A stretch of 35,619 nucleotides of DNA. It comes from Plectonema cf. radiosum LEGE 06105. GTDB lineage: Bacteria > Cyanobacteriota > Cyanobacteriia > Cyanobacteriales > Nostocaceae. This document shows positions 7,072-16,300 of this stretch, piece by piece (position 1 is the stretch's first letter; each line of letters starts with the position of its first letter). A program made the position numbers and the translations under genes. The stretch is from NCBI RefSeq assembly GCF_015207665.1, contig NZ_JADEWL010000068.1, forward strand, positions 1 to 35,619, read 5' to 3'. Below the pieces are notes generated by a model. That model was given only the letters and a program-made list of their open reading frames with translations, had not been told where the DNA came from and did not search any database.

Positions 7072-7378
7072 ACCGGAAGTGAAGTATTTAATTTTGCGGT
7101 TACGGTTTGTGCCAAATATGGACACGACTGGATTAGTAGCCTTAGAAGATATTTACCACGACTTAAAACGGCATAATTGCCGCTTAATTCTCACAGGTTT
7201 ACAACCGGAAGTCAAACAAATATTAGAACGTTCAGGGTTTTTACAAACAATTGGGTTATCAAATTGTTTTGAAACAACCACAGATGCGATTTGTTCTATC
7301 AGTCCTCAGATTGCAGGATGTTCTGAAACTGTAACAGATGATTTGAAAACAAAAGAATTAATGAAGTTAAATGATTGA
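7037..7378 (+). pseudogene. SulP-type anion transporter gene, 3' STAS fragment
   Basis: The open frame from 7037 encodes about 113 codons that match the cytoplasmic STAS domain at the end of SulP-family anion transporters: EVKYLILRLRFVPNMDTTGL, ALEDIYHDLKRHNCRLILTG and VKQILERSGFLQTIG. The transmembrane part of the transporter is absent, and the only starts are a TTG at 7043 and later internal codons. It is in a different frame from the preceding arsR fragment, with overlap. ArsR-type regulators often sit next to sulP in bacteria, so one deletion spanning the end of arsR and most of sulP explains both fragments. A free-standing STAS protein (anti-anti-sigma type) is less likely because the first strand is missing. 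Confidence 0.75.
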
Positions 7379-7408
7379 CAATAATGGTTTATGTGATTAA
7401 ATTTCAAT

Positions 7409-7462
7409 GTTTGTAGTTGGGATGCCCGCCCTTGATTTGAGCGATAAATCGCAACTACGAAC
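7409..7462. repeat. Inverted repeat GTTTGTAGTTG...CAACTACGAAC
   Basis: An 11-base inverted repeat (one G-T pair) at 7409-7419 and 7452-7462 encloses a second palindrome, GCGATAAATCGC (7441-7452). This layout is typical of cyanobacterial intergenic palindromic repeats. It lies 30 bases after the sulP fragment and might end its transcript. Confidence 0.6.
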
Positions 7463-7569
7463 CTATCAAAACTAATGAAATGAACTACTACTTTACTCTC
7501 AGCAAAGCATAATAGATATTTCTAATCATCAATAAAGTCTCATACTTTGTCCCATTTTAATTAGGATGT

Positions 7570-7618
7570 GTGATTTTATTATCCAATCAAATTAAACAAA
7601 TTTAATTGATTAAATCAC
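7570..7618. repeat. AT-rich imperfect hairpin
   Basis: GTGATTT (7570-7576) pairs with AAATCAC (7612-7618), and inside it AATCAA pairs with TTGATT with further A/T pairing. It lies 70 bases upstream of the receiver-domain gene. A structural or regulatory role is possible but not shown. Nothing else is recognised in the 7379-7689 gap besides this and the preceding repeat. Confidence 0.4.
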
Positions 7619-7689
7619 CACCCTTTGATAAGCATCAATATCAATTGGATTGTCCTATTACGAAGAAATAACTCAAACCAAAGAAAATC

Positions 7690-8082
7690 ATGAAGAATAT
7701 CCTAGTTATTGAAGACGATATAAATTTTCGTCATCTTTTATGTCAATTTTTGAGAAATAATAATTTTCAGGTAATTGAAGCCAACAATATTTTCATGGGT
7801 TCACATTTAGCTAATGAACAGTACCCAGATTTAATTGTTTATTCATTAGAGATAGTTGAAGAAATCGGCTATCAAAAATTTCAAAAAATACATGGAGATT
7901 CAACAATTTTTGAAATGCCTTTGATATTTTTAACAAAACATACAGATATTTCTTATTCGTTCAAAAAAAATAATCAAATAGGTGCAGGTATTTTATTGCA
8001 AAAGACAGTAGGATTCAATCGGATTTTGAAAATAATTCAGACTGAATTAAACAAAAAAATTCCCGATTTTTATGTTCATTAA
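7690..8082 (+). CDS. Receiver-like protein lacking the phospho-acceptor Asp
   Basis: A single-domain, CheY-like protein of 130 residues. It opens with MKNILVIEDDINFRHLL, where ED-D supplies the acidic pocket. The strand that normally ends in the phosphorylated Asp reads PDLIVYSLEI: Ser stands where Asp is expected. The later strand MPLIFLTKHTD keeps the Thr position and ILLQKTVG keeps the conserved Lys. Phosphorylation by a histidine kinase is therefore unlikely, and the protein may act as a constitutive or ligand-gated binding module. No kinase gene is adjacent. The ATG has no strong ribosome binding site. The gene is AT-rich relative to its neighbours. Confidence 0.75.
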   Translation: MKNILVIEDDINFRHLLCQFLRNNNFQVIEANNIFMGSHLANEQYPDLIVYSLEIVEEIGYQKFQKIHGDSTIFEMPLIFLTKHTDISYSFKKNNQIGAGILLQKTVGFNRILKIIQTELNKKIPDFYVH

Positions 8083-8236
8083 AAATCCCACTTTAAATAA
8101 GTGGAAGAAAATTCAAACCCAAGCTAAAAAATGGTATGATTTTTATCAATCATAACTCCTGTACTTCTTAGAAGTTCCCTGTTCCCTCAACCCTATTTTC
8201 AAGCTAGAGTTTCAGCAGTCAATCTACGAATAAAAA

Positions 8237-8821
8237 ATGAAGAACACTATCAATCAATCGAAGACTGATCAATGTGTTTGTTGTCATCCCTCGCCTAGTC
8301 GTCGTCATTTCCTTAAATCCTTCCTTCCTGGAGCAGTAGCATTTAGTATTTTACAATCAACAGCACCTGCCAAAGCGGAAACTCATCAAGCAAAAGCTTT
8401 AGTTCTGAGTTGTATTGATTTTCGATTTTTGACAGCAGAAAGTGATTTTTTAGGGAGGAAACATTTAGGTGGTGAATATGATTGGACAGCCTTAGCTGGT
8501 GCTTCCTTGGCTGTCAGAGGATTTCCTCATCCATCTGATGCCGAAGCATTTTGGGACCAGTTGGATCTATCCTATCGACTACATCATATTAACAAAGTGA
8601 TTGTCATCGACCATCAAGACTGTGGCGCTTATGCAACTATGATTGACCCTGATTTAAGTAAAAACCCGGAGAGAGAATTGCAAATACATACAGAATATTT
8701 ACATCAAGCTTATCGTTCAATTCGCGATCGCTATCCAAATATTGAAGTAGAGCTTTATTTTGCGACTCTTAACAAAGCCGAATTTCAACGGATTTTATCT
8801 GTAAGTAGGGTAGCGGTTTGA
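8237..8821 (+). CDS. Tat-exported beta-carbonic-anhydrase-like protein
   Basis: Likely a zinc enzyme or enzyme-like protein of the periplasm or thylakoid lumen. The N-terminus carries a twin-arginine signal, SRRHFLKSFLPGAVAFSIL, with probable cleavage after APAKA (about residue 47). The mature part has beta-carbonic-anhydrase-like motifs: SCIDFR (C-x-D-x-R, near residue 59) and VIDHQDCGAY (H-x-x-C, near 125), which would supply the Cys-His-Cys zinc site and the Asp-Arg dyad. At 194 residues it is close to a short beta-CA after signal removal. Three Cys precede the Tat motif (CVCC). No ribosome binding site is obvious. Carbonic anhydrase activity is an inference; related proteins have often been left unassigned. 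Confidence 0.75.
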   Translation: MKNTINQSKTDQCVCCHPSPSRRHFLKSFLPGAVAFSILQSTAPAKAETHQAKALVLSCIDFRFLTAESDFLGRKHLGGEYDWTALAGASLAVRGFPHPSDAEAFWDQLDLSYRLHHINKVIVIDHQDCGAYATMIDPDLSKNPERELQIHTEYLHQAYRSIRDRYPNIEVELYFATLNKAEFQRILSVSRVAV

Positions 8822-8962
8822 TTTATCGCTTGAGTAGATGTATTCTTGTGGGGTGGACATCCCTGTGCGCCCGAATTTCACCCAATCCACAAACAAAAAC
8901 TTCCAGTTGCCTTAAAAATTCCTTTCAAAGTTCAATACTTACCATAAATAAATATTTTTGTC

Positions 8963-9004
8963 AAGACCAGTTTCTCAATCCATCAGCACCGTAAAACTGA
9001 TCTT
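8963..9004. repeat. Hairpin AAGACCAGTTTC...AAAACTGATCTT
   Basis: An imperfect 12-base inverted repeat with an 18-base loop. The right arm is the same sequence as the arms of the hairpin at 19452-19491, so the two are copies of one short repeat. It lies in the 8822-9166 gap, which otherwise shows only a HIP1-like octamer near 9019. Confidence 0.5.
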
Positions 9005-9166
9005 TCGTCAAGTAGTGCGATCGCGCCATACTAATCAACTAGCTAGTGGTTCATATCTTGAGTGATGGGGAGTTTTGAGATAGGGGGAGTTACAGGAAAT
9101 AAAAATTCCGATTTTTTAGAGAAAGAAATGGACTACTAGGGGTTGAAGTTCTCGAATCTAAAAATT

Positions 9167-9973
9167 ATGTCTAAAATTATCTCGATTCACTCCTTCCGGG
9201 GTGGAACTGGAAAATCAAACCTCATCGCTAATTTAGCAGTATTAATTGCACTTCAAGGTAAACGGGTAGCAATTGTTGATACTGACTTACAATCACCCGG
9301 TATTCATGCTCTATTTAATCTTGATGTTAATAATCTTAATGGTCATAATGCTCAGAAAACATTAAATGACTATTTATGGAATAATTGTTCCATTGTTGAT
9401 ACAGCCTATGATGTTAGTTCTTATCTAGAAATTCCCAGTCAAGGAAAAGTTTTTTTAATTCCCGCGAGTTTGAATCCGGAAGAAATTACAAAAATCCTCA
9501 GTGAAGGTTACAATGTAACGTTGCTTAATAGTGGATTTCAACAACTAATTCAAGAACTACAATTAGATTATTTATTTATTGATACCCATCCAGGTTTAAA
9601 TAAAGAAACCTTACTTTCTCTAGCAATTTCCCACAGAATATTAATAATTTTACGTACCGACAGCCAAGACTTTCAAGGAACTGCTGTCACCATGAATATA
9701 GCTCGTCAATTGCAACTAGAAAATATCCTCATGGTTATTAATAAAATACCAAGTCAGATTGATATTCATGGACTGCAAAAACAAATAGAACAAAAATATC
9801 ATGTACCAGTTGCAGGTGTTTTACCATTTTTAGAAGATATGGCAATATTAGGTAGTACGGGACTATTTTGTTTACAGTATCCCGACCATTATTTTACTCA
9901 AAAATTAAAGCAAGTTGCTGAGGAAACAATACAAGATTTTCAACTTATACGAAAAGTGGAAAGTTTAACTTGA
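9167..9973 (+). CDS. ParA/MinD-like P-loop ATPase
   Basis: A cytosolic SIMIBI-class ATPase of 268 residues. The deviant Walker A reads IHSFRGGTGKSNLIANLA at residues 7-24, with Arg in place of the usual first Lys and with Gly-Thr-Gly-Lys-Ser intact. Then come AIVDTDLQSPGIHALF (Walker A' region), DYLFIDTHPGLNKETL (Walker B) and the NKIP base-recognition motif. No partner parB or min genes are present, so plasmid or septum roles are not supported. The ATG at 9167 is preferred over the TTG at 9143 because the conserved MSKIISIHS strand starts there. It lies 166 bases upstream of a vMAP-HTH/AAA ATPase on the same strand, suggesting a functional pair. Confidence 0.85.
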   Translation: MSKIISIHSFRGGTGKSNLIANLAVLIALQGKRVAIVDTDLQSPGIHALFNLDVNNLNGHNAQKTLNDYLWNNCSIVDTAYDVSSYLEIPSQGKVFLIPASLNPEEITKILSEGYNVTLLNSGFQQLIQELQLDYLFIDTHPGLNKETLLSLAISHRILIILRTDSQDFQGTAVTMNIARQLQLENILMVINKIPSQIDIHGLQKQIEQKYHVPVAGVLPFLEDMAILGSTGLFCLQYPDHYFTQKLKQVAEETIQDFQLIRKVESLT

Positions 9974-10006
9974 ATAGACTTATTAACTTATACTGACAAC
10001 GCTCAT

Positions 10007-10071
10007 AGAAGTCGGGTTTTCCAGAATTAATATCTGTAATACAAGAGAAACTTGATAAAAACCTGACTTTT
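10007..10071. repeat. Palindromic repeat AGAAGTCGGGTTTT...AAAACCTGACTTT
   Basis: Inverted arms at 10007-10020 and 10058-10071 differ at two positions. The same element, with perfect 16-base arms, ends the window at 35532-35595. Both copies are about 64 bases long. Here it lies between the ParA-like gene and the next ATPase gene and could reduce readthrough. Confidence 0.7.
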
Positions 10072-10139
10072 TACCTGACGAAAAATATAGGTTTCACAGC
10101 TTTTATTGTAATTAACTTATCCCCAGTTAAATTAATCTC

Positions 10140-11552
10140 ATGATGGAAACCAATCTGACAGAAGAAACGATTAATTTTGAATCCGCACTTAAATTAGTAG
10201 ATGCAGCGGTATTTCGGAAAACCCAGAGACATCTCAAAAATATTGAAGTAGTTGTCCTCAAGGGAGCATTACTAGGTCAAAAGTATGACAAAATCGCCGA
10301 TAATTGTGGTTACGCTCCTGAATATATTAAACATGATGTCGGACCAAAACTGTGGCAATTACTTTCCTTAAGTTTGGGTGAAAAAGTTGGTAAAAATAAT
10401 TTAATGGCTGTGTTGACACAGCGAACATTTGCAGAAGCAAATATTGGTGTAAATGCAGAGGAAAATCCAGAAAATCCTTCCAAAGCTACCTCTATATCAA
10501 CTAACAGTAACCAAACCGCAGAATTAGAAGCACCAGTCGGACTCATACCTTTAGAATCCAGCTTATACATAGAACGGCACGGCGTAGAATCTCGTTGTTA
10601 TGAAGAAATTAGCAGAGCGGGAGCATTAATTCGCATTAAAGCACCTAGTCAAATGGGTAAAACCTCCTTAATGGTGAGAATTTTAGCCCACGCAAAACAA
10701 CAGCATCAAATTAACACAGTTGCACTCAGTTTACAAAGAGCAGAGCGTTGTATTTTTAGCGATTTAGATAAATTTTTGCGCTGGTTTTGCACTTCCATAA
10801 CTCGCAAATTACACTTACCCTATCGAATCGAAGATTACTGGAGTGATACATTTGGTAGCAAAAGCAATTGTACAGCTTATTTTGAAGACTGTTTACTACC
10901 AAATATTAATGGTGCTTTAGTACTAGCATTAGATGATATTGACGAGGTATTTTTACATCCCGAAATTGCCGATGATTTCTTTACTTTACTCCGTTCCTGG
11001 TATGAAGAAGCAGCCTATGGAGATAGCGGTAATCCCCTGTGGCAAAATCTCCGCTTAATTATCGTCCATTCCACAGAAGTGTATATACCTTTAGATATTA
11101 ATAAATCTCCCTTTAACGTCGGTTTAGCAATTGAATTACAACCATTTACACCAGAACAAATAATTAATTTACAAACACGTTATGGGCTATCTTTATCAGA
11201 AAATGAATTGTCAGAATTAATACAACTTGTTACAGGACATCCCTACTTAATTCAACAAGCTTTATATCATTTAGCATCTCAAACTTTGACATTTACACAG
11301 TTAATAAAAACAGCCCCAACAGACGCAGGAATTTATTATCATCACCTCCATCGACACTTAGGAAATTTACAAGAACATCCCCAATTAGCAGCCGCATATA
11401 CAGAAGTAATTAAATCACCCATACCTGTAGAATTAGAACAATTCTGTGCATTTAAACTCCATAGCATGGGTTTAGTAAAACTGCACGGCAATCAGGTAAT
11501 ATCCAGTTGTGAACTCTATCGTCAGTACTTTCAGGAACGTGTTGAACTGTAA
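10140..11552 (+). CDS. vMAP-type HTH plus AAA/STAND-like ATPase protein
   Basis: A 470-residue protein with two parts. Residues 14-95 match the N-terminal helix-turn-helix domain of vWA-MoxR-associated proteins (vMAP): ALKLVDAAVFRKTQRHLK, KYDKIADNCGYAPEYIKHDV, LWQLLS and GEKVGKNNL. A 35-residue polar linker follows. The ATPase is of the AAA_35 type, with P-loop APSQMGKTSL at 168-177, Walker B LVLALDDIDEV near 265 and the P-F-N-V-G-L-A-IEL motif near 325. The C-terminus is a winged-helix-like tail with no sensor repeats or effector. In known vMAP proteins this HTH is fused to NTPases of predicted conflict or signalling systems. The partner is probably the upstream ParA-like ATPase. ATGs at 10140 and 10143 are equally possible. 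Confidence 0.8.
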   Translation: MMETNLTEETINFESALKLVDAAVFRKTQRHLKNIEVVVLKGALLGQKYDKIADNCGYAPEYIKHDVGPKLWQLLSLSLGEKVGKNNLMAVLTQRTFAEANIGVNAEENPENPSKATSISTNSNQTAELEAPVGLIPLESSLYIERHGVESRCYEEISRAGALIRIKAPSQMGKTSLMVRILAHAKQQHQINTVALSLQRAERCIFSDLDKFLRWFCTSITRKLHLPYRIEDYWSDTFGSKSNCTAYFEDCLLPNINGALVLALDDIDEVFLHPEIADDFFTLLRSWYEEAAYGDSGNPLWQNLRLIIVHSTEVYIPLDINKSPFNVGLAIELQPFTPEQIINLQTRYGLSLSENELSELIQLVTGHPYLIQQALYHLASQTLTFTQLIKTAPTDAGIYYHHLHRHLGNLQEHPQLAAAYTEVIKSPIPVELEQFCAFKLHSMGLVKLHGNQVISSCELYRQYFQERVEL

Positions 11553-11594
11553 ACTTATCTAGTATCGTATTGATGAAAACTCTGCCAAATCAGA

Positions 11595-12902
11595 TCACGT
11601 TACATCGGGTAATTCTTTTTCTACTTTTCTCAACGGGGGATAATAATATCCAAAAATTTTAATCAACATAATAATTAATCCCATCAAAATAAACATTAAT
11701 CCAATGCCTCTTCCTGTACCAATACCTATGATTTTTCCCATAGTTTCAGCTAGCAAACCGTTAGCAGACATTAAGGGTTCAAAAATATTATCAGCAAGGG
11801 GTCCAGCGACTAAATAAGCGATAGGAAAAGATATCCCCGTAACTCCCCCAATTAATGCAAATACTCTACCTTGAACATCATGGGAAACTTTCTTTTGAAA
11901 GATAAATCGGGTCGAACTGTTGATAATTGGCCAAGTAAAAAAGAATAAAAATGCTGCTAAGGCTGAGAGGATGACAGAAGTTTTTAATCCTGCTGCTAAG
12001 ATTGATAATCCCCCTAAAAATTGAAAGATAAATATACTATTAATCTTTGATTTTGGTCCTCGATGAATAATAATTAATAGGCTACTCAGCAACATCCCAA
12101 TTCCACCGATGGACATGATACTTCCTAAAGCTGTTGGGGAAGCAAAGGATAATACTAATGGGGTGATTAATACTTGAACTACTCCTAAGCCTAAGTCAGT
12201 GACGGCAGAGAATATGAGTAATCCGAGTAATCCCTTTCTTTTGAACACGTATTTACAACCATAGATAATCTCTGTGAATAATGAGCTATGATCTATTTTT
12301 TTAGTTATAGCTTTTTTCTCATTTGGAAATTGAATACTAATGAGAATTAAGAAGGAGAAAATAAAGCTAAGAAAGTCAATCAAGATGATACCTTGTAGCC
12401 GGATATTTATGATTAAAACACCAGCTAAGACAGGTGAAATTAGTTGAGGTAAAGCTTCTCCTAATTCAATCATGCCATTCGCACGACTTAATAATTGTTT
12501 GGGAACTATCAGAATGGTAGCAGCATTATAAGCTGGCCATTGAAAGGAACTAAAACTAGCACTGGTAATTGTCACTAAATATATATGCCAAATTTCTAGA
12601 TGATTGGTGATTAGTAGTACAAATAACAATAATGTACTGACACCTGCACCAGAATCAGCAATAATCATTACCCAGCGACGTTGCCAACGATCTACCACAG
12701 CACCAGCTACAGGAGAAATAATAATCCGGGGAATGGTTGCAAATAAAGAGATTAGGGCAAATTGTGTTACTGAACCTGTATGTTGATATACCCACACACC
12801 CAAGGCAAAATTGGTTAATCCAGAACCAGTTAGGGAAGCTACTTGTCCCAACCATATAAGTATAAAAATTTGCATTCCTCTCGTAGTTAGGGGTTGAATC
12901 AT
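11595..12902 (-). CDS. MFS exporter of the NRPS locus
   Basis: A 435-residue integral membrane protein with about 12 hydrophobic segments, of the MFS group that includes enterobactin and macrolide exporters. The N-terminus reads FILIWLGQVASLTGSGLTNFALGVW and the loop 2-3 motif is AGAVVDRWQRRWVM. It begins 2 bases after the stop codon of the thioesterase remnant, with GGGAG about 9 bases upstream of the ATG, so it was the last gene of the NRPS operon. The likely role was export of the lipopeptide product. The frame is intact. With the synthetase broken it may now be an orphan that still has some substrate, or is on the way to loss. Confidence 0.85.
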   Translation of the reverse strand: MIQPLTTRGMQIFILIWLGQVASLTGSGLTNFALGVWVYQHTGSVTQFALISLFATIPRIIISPVAGAVVDRWQRRWVMIIADSGAGVSTLLLFVLLITNHLEIWHIYLVTITSASFSSFQWPAYNAATILIVPKQLLSRANGMIELGEALPQLISPVLAGVLIINIRLQGIILIDFLSFIFSFLILISIQFPNEKKAITKKIDHSSLFTEIIYGCKYVFKRKGLLGLLIFSAVTDLGLGVVQVLITPLVLSFASPTALGSIMSIGGIGMLLSSLLIIIHRGPKSKINSIFIFQFLGGLSILAAGLKTSVILSALAAFLFFFTWPIINSSTRFIFQKKVSHDVQGRVFALIGGVTGISFPIAYLVAGPLADNIFEPLMSANGLLAETMGKIIGIGTGRGIGLMFILMGLIIMLIKIFGYYYPPLRKVEKELPDVT

Positions 12903-12904
12903 TG

Positions 12905-13318
12905 TTATGCAACTCCCACGATTTCAACTTGATTGATACAAACTTTTAGCTTTTCAGCTAATACTTGAACGTGGGGTGTGTTGAGCATGGTGTGATGATT
13001 TCCAGGAACTATGTGGATTTCCACTGGTTGAGAAGTAACTTTGTTCCAACCCCATGTTATATCTGTGGGAATAAAAGTATCTTCTGTGTCATCTTCTTTG
13101 GCTTGGAAAAGTGCAATTCGCAGGGGATAAATATCTGCTGCTAAACAATTAAATGAATAATTCATTCCCGCTTGGACATTAGCATCAAAAACTTGAATTA
13201 AATCCTGTACTTGCTCAGTTGTACTGTCGTTAAATTGTTCTTGAAGGTAATTTAATTGTTCATCAAAATTAAGTTTTTTCCAAGCCTGATAATCAACTTC
13301 TAATTTTTTGCCCGATAG
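12905..13318 (-). pseudogene. NRPS thioesterase, 3' fragment
   Basis: From 13318 the minus strand reads LSGKKLEVDYQAWKKLNF, then DEQLNYLQEQFN, VFDANVQAGMNY, IYPLRIALFQAKED and IVPGNHHTMLNTPHVQVLAE before TAA at 12905. This is the last third of a type I thioesterase domain, including the catalytic His (GNHHTML); the GxSxG nucleophile part is absent. The frame is shifted relative to the A domain just upstream, whose frame stops at TAG 13302-13300, so no fusion protein can form. The only ATG in frame is internal (13165), giving 86 residues. The sequence is therefore a remnant left by a deletion between the A domain and the thioesterase. Confidence 0.85.
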
Positions 13319-16300
13319 ACGTTTGCTTGTTTAACTTGGGGATGGGTATTGATAACGGATTCAATTTCTCCCAATTCGATTCGGAAACCACGAATTTTTA
13401 CTTGGTTATCAATGCGTCCGACAAATTGAATGTTTCCATCTGCTAAATAACGTGCTAAATCTCCTGTTTTATACAATTTGGGAGACGTTATATATAACGT
13501 CTCTACATAATTAAATGGGTTATCAATGAATTTTTCTTGGGTTAATTCGGGACGATTTAAATAACTCCTAGCAACACCATTCCCACCGATATATAACTCA
13601 CCGACAACACCTACAGGTACTGGTTGTAAATTCTTGTCTAAAATATAAACTTGGGTATTAGCAATTGGACAACCAATCGGTACACCACCAGTTTGATTTT
13701 CTACCTTTCGCAAATCCGGTTCATAAATTGTAGCTGTAATTGTCGCTTCCGTCGGACCGTAAGCATTGAGTAATTTGATATGTTGACCTATGTATTTCTG
13801 CCAGAGAGCAACTTTTTCCCATCTCACTTGTTCGCTACCGACAACCACCAATCGTAAACAGTTTGGGAGAAAATACTCAGATTGAGATAAATCTAAAACC
13901 CATTCATGCCAAAATGCAGCAGGTAAATTTAATACCGTTAACTCCTGCGATTTAATAAATTCCACCAAGTCTGTAAAAGTAGCAAACATTTCTTGGGGAC
14001 GTAATACTACTGTTGCACCACTTAACCAAGAAGGGAAGATTTCTTCAATTGCAACATCAAAACTCAAAGCTGCAAATTGTAGGACTTTATCTTGAGAGGT
14101 GAGATGAAATCGATGTGCGATCGCGTTACTATGATTAACTAAATTATGGTGGGTGACTAGTACTCCTTTGGGTTTTCCGGTAGAACCGGAGGTGTAAATT
14201 ACATATCCCAGGTTGTTTGGTTGGACATTGGATAAGATATTGTTTGTACTATAATTAGCAATTTCTTCTTCTTGTTTATCTACACAGATGATTTTGAGTT
14301 CATGGGTAGGTAATTGGGTGAGGAGATTCTCAGTTGTTAATAAAATGGACACTCCAGAATCCGACAAAATATAATCTAAACGTTCTTGGGGATAGCTAGG
14401 ATCGAGGAGTACATAAGCACCACCTGCTTTGAGAATTGCTAATAGTCCTACCATCATTTCTAAGCAACGATTTATGCAAATTCCCACTAATGTTTCTGGT
14501 TTTACTCCTAATGTTTGTAGATGGTATGCTAGTTGGTTTGCACGCTGATTTAATTCTTGGTAGGTTAATTGTTGATTTTCAAATACAACTGCGATCGCAT
14601 TTGGTGTTTTTTCAACTTGTTCCTCAAATAATTGATGGATACATTTATCTTGGGGATATTCAGTTTGAGTATCATTCCATTCTACTAATAGTTGATGATG
14701 TTGGGATTGGTTAAGTAAAGGTAGATTAGCCAGAGATTGTTGCGGATTCGTGACTGTTGCTGTTAACAATGTTTGGAAAAGTTCCAGGAAGCGATGAATA
14801 GTGCTGTCATCAAATAAATCGGTATTGTAGTCAAAATCAAAAACTAATTCCCCATCTATTTCGCTGACATTGAGACAAATATCATGGTCTACAAAACTTA
14901 GAGTTTGAGGTAATAAACTGGTTTCAACTCCAAACATTGTTGGCACAGCTAAAGGCCGATTCAAGTTAAATATGGCTGTCACCAAAGGAGATATTTTTTG
15001 ATTTCTGGATATTTTGAGCTTTTCAATTAACCTTGCAAACGGATAATCTTGGTGAGTGTAAGCATTTAACAATTCAGTTTTCGTTGCTTGTAAATGTTGG
15101 GAGAAATTGTAATTCTGATCAATGTAACTTCTAATTGGTAATAGATGAGAACAGTAACCGACAATATTTTCACTACCTTTAAATCTTCCCGCAGATGGAA
15201 CACCAACCACAATATCTTCTTGACCTGTTAATCTGTACAGTAATGTTGTATATACAGATAGCAAAGTCATTAATAAAGTGCAATTATTCTCTTTACTAAA
15301 CTGCTTGATATTCTGAAATAAATTAGTATCAAGCTGAAGAGTTTGCCGATTTGCTTTGTAAGTTTTAATTGCTGGACGGGGACGGTCTGTAGGTAAATCT
15401 AAAATCGAATTTTCAGTTTTGAATTTTTCTAACCAATAGGACTCATACAGTTGCATTTCTGATGTTTGAACTTGTTGTTCTTGCCACTGAATATATTCTC
15501 TAAATTGCATAGATGGCTTGAGTCGAGTATCAAAATTCTGACATTCTGCTGAATAGAAAGTAGCCAATTCTTGCAGAATTATACCCATTGACCAACCATC
15601 AATAATAATATGATGGGCAGTGAAAACAAGTAGGTGATACTTGGACGTTAATTTCAGGATATAAAAGCGACATAAAGGAGCTTGATTTAAATCAAAAACA
15701 GTTAAACTTTCCTTTTTAAACCACCTATCTAATTGAGATTGACGTTCTTCTGGATGGAGATAGGAAAAATTAATTACAGGAATTTCAACTTCCAAATTAG
15801 GCAAGATATACTGAAAATCACCTTCATTACTAATACTTGTCCGCAAAGCTTCATGACGATTTACTAAACTTTGTACCGCTTGACGCATTGCTGCTAATTG
15901 AAACTCACCCTTGAATTCTGCGGTAGCTGAAACATTATAAGCTAAGGAACCATCATCCCCCATGTTGCCTAAAATCCAAAGTTGTTTTTGTGCCTCAGAA
16001 AGGGTTATTTTTAATTGTTCTTCTCTTTCTTCTTCTACTTTGTGTACTTTGCGTCCTCTGCGGTTTGTTTCTCTTAAATTAGACTCTAAAGATTGATTTT
16101 GATTAATATAATTTGCCAAAGCATCAAGAGTAGTTAACTCTTCAAATAACTGCCGAAGTTCAAGATTAATACCAAAGCAATTTTCCACAGCCTCAGCAGC
16201 TTCAGCTAATACCAAAGAATCAGCACCCATTGCCATCAAAGATTGATTAATATCAACCTCGGCAAAATCTATTTTTAATAAACTCGCAAAAATATGACGT

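Noticed and set aside
6895-7125. Minus-strand open frame of 76 codons
   Set aside because: It is antisense to the arsR fragment, whose reading matches a paralogue in the same window.
9143-9166. TTG start adding eight residues to the ParA-like ATPase
   Set aside because: The G-rich stretch abuts the TTG with no spacing, and the conserved N-terminal strand starts at the ATG at 9167.
12655-12927. Minus-strand open frame at the start of the MFS gene
   Set aside because: It is an alternative frame of the MFS gene, which has the ribosome binding site and membrane segments.
14436-14714. Plus-strand open frame of 92 codons inside the NRPS region
   Set aside because: It is antisense to conserved A-domain sequence and shows no ribosome site or family motif.
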